From: SIG603 sp963611165
GTDB lineage: Bacteria; Bacillota; Clostridia; Oscillospirales; Acutalibacteraceae
Assembly (NCBI GenBank): GCA_963611165.1
Contig: CAVDQG010000042.1
Span: 1-17,785 of the forward strand
Direction of reading: 5' to 3'
DNA length: 17,785 nt
Positions 14,806 to 17,785 of the stretch are shown here, piece by piece. Each line of letters starts with the position of its first letter. Position 1 is the first letter of the stretch. Below the pieces are notes generated by a model. That model was not told the origin of the DNA and made no database searches. It was given only the letters and a program-made list of their open reading frames with translations. Both the position numbers and the translations under genes were made by a program.

Positions 14806-16374
14806 TTAATATCCGTCAGAACCCGTGTCGTCATAGTAGGTAGTGTCATCGGCAGGAATTACTGCATCAGAACCGCTGTCGACATAGCTGTCGGTGTTGT
14901 CCGTGCTTTCAGTATTGTCAGAATAACTGTCTGTTGTCGAATCTGTGGAATCACCCGTATAAGCATCCGAACCGACATAGACGCCGTCAACAATTTGTGA
15001 GGTATCTGTGTTGGGGCCAACCTTATAGGTTGTCTGTCTCGGAGAATAAACCGACTCGCCCAGCTGCTCGGTGTAAAGTTCCTCACCGTTCTTATAGAAG
15101 GTTCTTGAAGCCTCTGCCTTGTAGCCGAGCATATAGGAAGCCTTGAGCTCAACCTGATTTTGAGCGAGGCTGTAGTCTGTCTCGTAGACAACTCCGTCAT
15201 CGGGATAGAGAGTCTCCTCAGTCCATGAATCAACCGTTATGTTGTCCCAGCTATCCGGCTGAACGCCGTAAATCTTTACCGTGAGGGTTGTATCCTCCAT
15301 GCCGGCACAGATATATATTGGTGTGTCCATGTTGTTGGTAAACTTATAGTCGAGGTCAGGATAGCTTACCGTTGCGTCAAGTCCAATTGGAACATAAGAG
15401 GACGGCATCTGATGGCAGTCTCTGAAGTCAATCTGAAGTCCTGCATAAAGACAAGCTACGTAAAGAGTTGATGAGGTCTGGCAAATTCCGCCGCCGTAAA
15501 CAGGTGTGAGAACACCGCCGACAATTCCGTTTGCCGGAAGGAATCCGCTCTCTTCCGTTGTGGAGTCACCGACAGTATCATTAAACGAGAACTGCTCGTT
15601 CGGCTGTAAAACAGTACCGTTAATCTTCTCCGCGGCAAGAGCCATGTTGTGGTTGCCGTTCTCCGTATTTGTGGAAACGGTGTAGTAAGAAGAAATGAGG
15701 CCGTACTTCTCATTGAGCATATCAACGGTTACCTCAGGGTCTGTCTTGATTGTCTCAGCCTTAACGGTGCCGTTTGCTTTTTTGTTGAACTGGTCGCCAA
15801 CAAGAGTGAGTGTTTTATCTACATCTATCTTCTCGCCCGAGGAGCCTTCCTTGAACTTGAACTTCTCTGTCTGAGAGTTAAAGGAAGTGACGGTAGCGTT
15901 CTCCATCTTAATTTCAGTGGAGTCTCTGAATTCCTCAAGCTTTTTCTTTATAGTGTCGTTTGTCTTTACGGTGTATTCGCAGGCAACAGCAGCTTTTTCG
16001 CTTGTTTTGCTTATCTTAGTGAGCTCCGTCTTTGCGTTGTTTGTATCAATCTCTGCACTGTCTCCCGAAATCGCAAGGCTCTGGTTATTGAATGTAACGG
16101 TTACGGTTATCTTCTTGAGCTGTTCCTTGCAATAATTTTCAGCCTGAGAAATTGCGTCCTCGAGTGTAAGTCCGCTGATATCAAGCTCTCCGTAAGTACT
16201 TCCCTTTGGGAATGTATAGGCTTTTGGTGTAGCTGTAGCTTTAACAGCAGCCACGCTCGATACGCCGGAAACAGAAGCCTCTTCTCCGCCTGCGTTAGAG
16301 CATGCCGCAAAGGAAACGGCACAAACAGCAATCATTGCCACTGTAATAGCTTTTTTCAAAAAATCACTTTTCAT
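14806..16374 (-). CDS. VanW-domain lipoprotein with Ser/Thr/Asp-rich tail
   Basis: 522 residues from the ATG at 16374, preferred because a lipoprotein signal peptide starts there: basic MKSDFLKK, a hydrophobic core, then the lipobox FAAC with Cys25. GGAG lies 11 nt upstream. After a low-complexity linker come a putative peptidoglycan-binding-like region (about 60-170), a VanW domain (about 228-370; NEQFSFNDTVG, YGGGICQTSSTLY), a beta-rich region (about 375-455) resembling the G5-type modules often found next to VanW, and a tail of Ser, Thr, Asp and Tyr (about 470-522). It is expected on the outer face of the membrane, in contact with the cell wall. The function of VanW domains is not established, and no vancomycin-resistance genes are nearby. 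Confidence 0.88.
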   Translation of the reverse strand: MKSDFLKKAITVAMIAVCAVSFAACSNAGGEEASVSGVSSVAAVKATATPKAYTFPKGSTYGELDISGLTLEDAISQAENYCKEQLKKITVTVTFNNQSLAISGDSAEIDTNNAKTELTKISKTSEKAAVACEYTVKTNDTIKKKLEEFRDSTEIKMENATVTSFNSQTEKFKFKEGSSGEKIDVDKTLTLVGDQFNKKANGTVKAETIKTDPEVTVDMLNEKYGLISSYYTVSTNTENGNHNMALAAEKINGTVLQPNEQFSFNDTVGDSTTEESGFLPANGIVGGVLTPVYGGGICQTSSTLYVACLYAGLQIDFRDCHQMPSSYVPIGLDATVSYPDLDYKFTNNMDTPIYICAGMEDTTLTVKIYGVQPDSWDNITVDSWTEETLYPDDGVVYETDYSLAQNQVELKASYMLGYKAEASRTFYKNGEELYTEQLGESVYSPRQTTYKVGPNTDTSQIVDGVYVGSDAYTGDSTDSTTDSYSDNTESTDNTDSYVDSGSDAVIPADDTTYYDDTGSDGY

Positions 16375-16418
16375 TTTATATAAATCTCCAAATACAGTAT
16401 ATTTGTCCATACTTCATA

Positions 16419-16447
16419 ATTATAGACCCGTGATTACAAATTGTAAA
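16419..16447 (-). promoter_or_regulatory. Sigma-A promoter of the VanW lipoprotein gene
   Basis: TTTACA (16442-16447), a 17-bp spacer and a consensus TATAAT (16419-16424). The start would be near 16412, so the in-frame ATG at 16410 would lie almost at the transcript end; this supports the start at 16374. Confidence 0.8.
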
Positions 16448-16500
16448 GAAAAAAGACAAGGTGATTTGAGAAATTTTCTAATCTTATGTAAACTTTTTTC

Positions 16501-16536
16501 AAAAAAAGAAAACGGCTCCGAATTAATCGAAGCCGT
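16501..16536 (-). terminator. Intrinsic terminator of folT
   Basis: On the minus strand ACGGCT and CGA pair with TCG and AGCCGT (16512-16536), followed by TTTCTTTTTTT. It lies 6 nt after the folT stop codon. Confidence 0.85.
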
Positions 16537-16542
16537 AAATTT

Positions 16543-17079
16543 TTATCTGAAATCTCTTGTTATGACATTATCCGCCTTTTTATAGATAAGGCACATGGTT
16601 ATTCCCTCGATAATCGCCATGATAACTGCCTGCGGGAGTCGCATCACAAGCATCTGTGCGTAAGTCATTTGATAGAAATCATGATAGAGCATGTAAAGGC
16701 AATATGTATTCACAAAAATGGTGAAAACGATATTATTGATGAGTACATAAGAGATAATTCTCTTAATACTGCACTTCTTGTGTATAAAAAGTGCGGTGAT
16801 GACCGCCGTCATTGCATACGTTATCGTGAGCAGTGGGTTATATGCTCCGAGACTGAACGTAACAAGCCAGTAACCGACTATATCGCCCAGTGCCGCAACG
16901 ATTGCCGCATGAGGAGCACCGTAACGTCTTGCGGCAATTGCGATAGGCAGGAAGCCGAAGCCGAATCTGAGGTTCCAGAAAGAAATCTGCAGATAGGTTT
17001 TCAGTACTATCTCCAATGCGATAAGCATTGCAAGAATGGAAAGGTTTGTGACGGACAAGAGTTTTTTGGTGTCTGACAT
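16543..17079 (-). CDS. folT: ECF transporter S component for folate (FolT)
   Basis: 178 residues from the ATG at 17079, with AAGGAGG about 8 nt upstream; the GTG at 17103 lies inside the leader and is not credible. The protein is almost entirely hydrophobic with about six membrane segments. It has the S-component layout: an early segment SILAMLIALEIVL, then FGFGFLPIAIAARRYGAP and ALGDIVGYWL, which are typical of the FolT family. It would bind folate and work with a shared EcfAAT energising module encoded elsewhere. The THF riboswitch directly upstream is strong independent evidence for the substrate. It is a single-gene unit closed by its own terminator. Confidence 0.92.
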   Translation of the reverse strand: MSDTKKLLSVTNLSILAMLIALEIVLKTYLQISFWNLRFGFGFLPIAIAARRYGAPHAAIVAALGDIVGYWLVTFSLGAYNPLLTITYAMTAVITALFIHKKCSIKRIISYVLINNIVFTIFVNTYCLYMLYHDFYQMTYAQMLVMRLPQAVIMAIIEGITMCLIYKKADNVITRDFR

Positions 17080-17083
17080 AAAA

Positions 17084-17236
17084 AATACCTCCTTGTTAGA
17101 CACCGCGGTTTAACAGGGAGATTCTCCATTAAACAGCGGGATGCGACCTGACTACCGCAAGAATACTTTTCGTCCGAGCGACAACTCCCCGTTCACTCGG
17201 CACTTCACGCATTCAGGTCTACTCTGTTTTTTATCG
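17084..17236 (-). promoter_or_regulatory. THF riboswitch with translational expression platform
   Basis: The aptamer spans about 17131-17229. P1 is AAACAG/CTGTTT, P2 is ACCTGA/TCAGGT and P3 is CCGAG/CTCGG. It has the class features GAGTAGA, GCGTGAAGTG, a GGGGAGTTGTCG stretch that can pair with GCATCCCG as the pseudoknot, ACGAA, and GCGGT. Downstream, GTTTAA-GGAG can pair with CTCC-TTAAAC, a hairpin that shares CTGTTT with P1. In the P1-formed state the freed AATCTCCCTGTT can pair over 11 positions with the ribosome binding site region (17084-17096). The model is therefore translational shut-off when tetrahydrofolate is bound. The aptamer family match is by eye but detailed. Confidence 0.85.
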
Positions 17237-17242
17237 TTTTAC

Positions 17243-17271
17243 ATAGTAATACCTCTTTACTCTGTTGTCAA
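17243..17271 (-). promoter_or_regulatory. Sigma-A promoter of folT
   Basis: Consensus TTGACA (17266-17271), a 17-bp spacer and TACTAT (17243-17248). The start would be near 17236, just ahead of the riboswitch P1 stem. Confidence 0.8.
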
Positions 17272-17325
17272 TAGAAATAAATAAAAATTAGCGAAACAAC
17301 AAAAGAAAATGGTAAAAGTTTTTGC

Positions 17326-17575
17326 CACGCTTTTTGTAAAAAGCGTGCGGGTGTGGGCGGAGCCCACGAGAGAAATAAAAAGCAGTTGCAAAAAATGAAA
17401 GAACAGAGCGAAGCGAAACAAAAAAGAGATAGGCTGTCAAAGTTAACCAAAAATGCGAAGCATTTTTCGAACGCAAAGCGTTCGTGGTTGGGCTTTGACA
17501 GCCGAATTCTTTACACCGAGAAAAATAAAGAAAACCGAGACAGTTTCAAGGCAAAAGGGCGACCAAAGGTCGCCC
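17326..17575. repeat. Cluster of triloop palindromes including a three-way cruciform
   Basis: Five exact palindromic units lie in 250 bp: CACGCTTTTT/AAAAAGCGTG (17326-17347); GTGGGC-GGA-GCCCAC (17353-17367); AAAAATGC-GAA-GCATTTTT (17449-17467); CGAACGC-AAA-GCGTTCG (17468-17484); GGGCGACC-AAA-GGTCGCCC (17557-17575). The third and fourth abut and are enclosed by GGCTGTCAAAG/CTTTGACAGCC plus AACCA/TGGTT, giving a perfect Y-shaped fold over 17432-17503. Four of the five have 3-nt purine-rich loops, and GCGAAGC also occurs at 17408-17414. The GGGCGACC type hairpin is reminiscent of dispersed intergenic repeats in gut Clostridia. Genome copy number is not known. Confidence 0.7.
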
Positions 17576-17785
17576 CTACGGAAATAGCGATAATTTTACG
17601 GCTATAAATCAAGAATACGCAAGACCGTGTATTCGCTAATTATTAATTATTGAATTATTAATTATTAAATAAAAGCAAGAAGGAATACCTATATATAGCG
17701 TACAACAAATAAAAAAGACCTATATATTCTACGAAAAAGCAGTCGATTGTATTCAATTTTTAAAAAAAGTGACATTATATTGACA
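17576..17785. other. AT-rich non-coding right edge
   Basis: No gene is seen. The stretch contains an inverted repeat GAATAC/GTATTC (17613-17634), a run of AATTATT units (17637-17668), and a direct repeat ACCTATATAT at 17687-17696 and 17718-17727. The window ends in TTGACA (17780-17785), which could be a -35 box of a gene to the right. Confidence 0.5.

Noticed and set aside
15649..16383. 244-residue plus-strand frame opposite the VanW lipoprotein gene
   Set aside because: It is antisense to a protein with a clear signal peptide and VanW domain, and its Cys/Phe-rich composition is typical of reverse-frame translation.
17353..17607. 84-residue plus-strand open frame
   Set aside because: It is encoded almost wholly by palindromic repeats, is rich in Lys/Arg/Asn and lacks a ribosome binding site. 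It is a by-product of the repeat cluster.
1..17785. CRISPR array, tRNA or rRNA genes
   Set aside because: No regularly spaced direct repeats, no cloverleaf with GTTCRA arm and acceptor ends, and no rRNA signature were found on either strand by eye.

Overview
The window looks like a chromosomal segment of a gut-type Clostridia, probably Oscillospirales/Ruminococcaceae-like. This is an inference from the moderate GC content, a THF-riboswitch-controlled ECF folate transporter, a CmpB-like (DUF1113) membrane protein, a lipoprotein of the VanW family, sigma-A promoters with 17-nt spacers, strong AGGAGG ribosome binding sites and intrinsic terminators with long U-tracts. No species can be named from the sequence alone. 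Nearly all genes lie on the minus strand; only trmL and the insertion-sequence stub at the left edge are on the plus strand.

Layout from left to right: (1) 1-91 is the right end of an IS3-family (IS150-like) element with the last codons of its transposase. Its terminal hairpin also works as an intrinsic terminator for the host operon running into it. (2) 124-5827 is a tight six-gene minus operon: an AprA/FrdA-like flavoprotein, a two-cluster ferredoxin, PepD dipeptidase, a CmpB-like membrane protein with a coiled-coil tail, a YfcE phosphodiesterase and a small membrane protein. Most junctions overlap by 1-4 nt. The operon has its own promoter and a TTGCAATATTTGCAA palindrome just downstream of it. 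(3) 5987-7251 carries degV, preceded by two stacked structured RNA segments: an independently promoted and terminated RNA of about 150 nt, then a second promoter and a strongly folded leader. I could not assign either to a known family. (4) 7252-7673 is AT-rich intergenic DNA with a promoter pointing to trmL. trmL and cinA converge on one bidirectional terminator. (5) 8251-14698 is a minus operon read in the order nadE, D-2-hydroxyacid dehydrogenase, NifS-like cysteine desulfurase, thiI, cinA. (6) 14806-16374 is a VanW-domain lipoprotein with its own promoter. (7) 16543-17271 is folT, a folate ECF S-component, under a THF riboswitch whose expression platform can be read from the sequence. (8) 17272-17785 is non-coding, with a dense set of triloop palindromes, including a perfect three-way cruciform, and then AT-rich DNA.

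The functions are mostly housekeeping: tRNA thiolation (ThiI with its desulfurase), tRNA 2'-O-methylation (TrmL), NAD synthesis and repair-related enzymes (NadE, CinA), folate uptake and peptide breakdown. The least ordinary items are the flavoprotein/ferredoxin pair of unknown substrate, the two unidentified RNAs upstream of degV, and the cruciform repeat.
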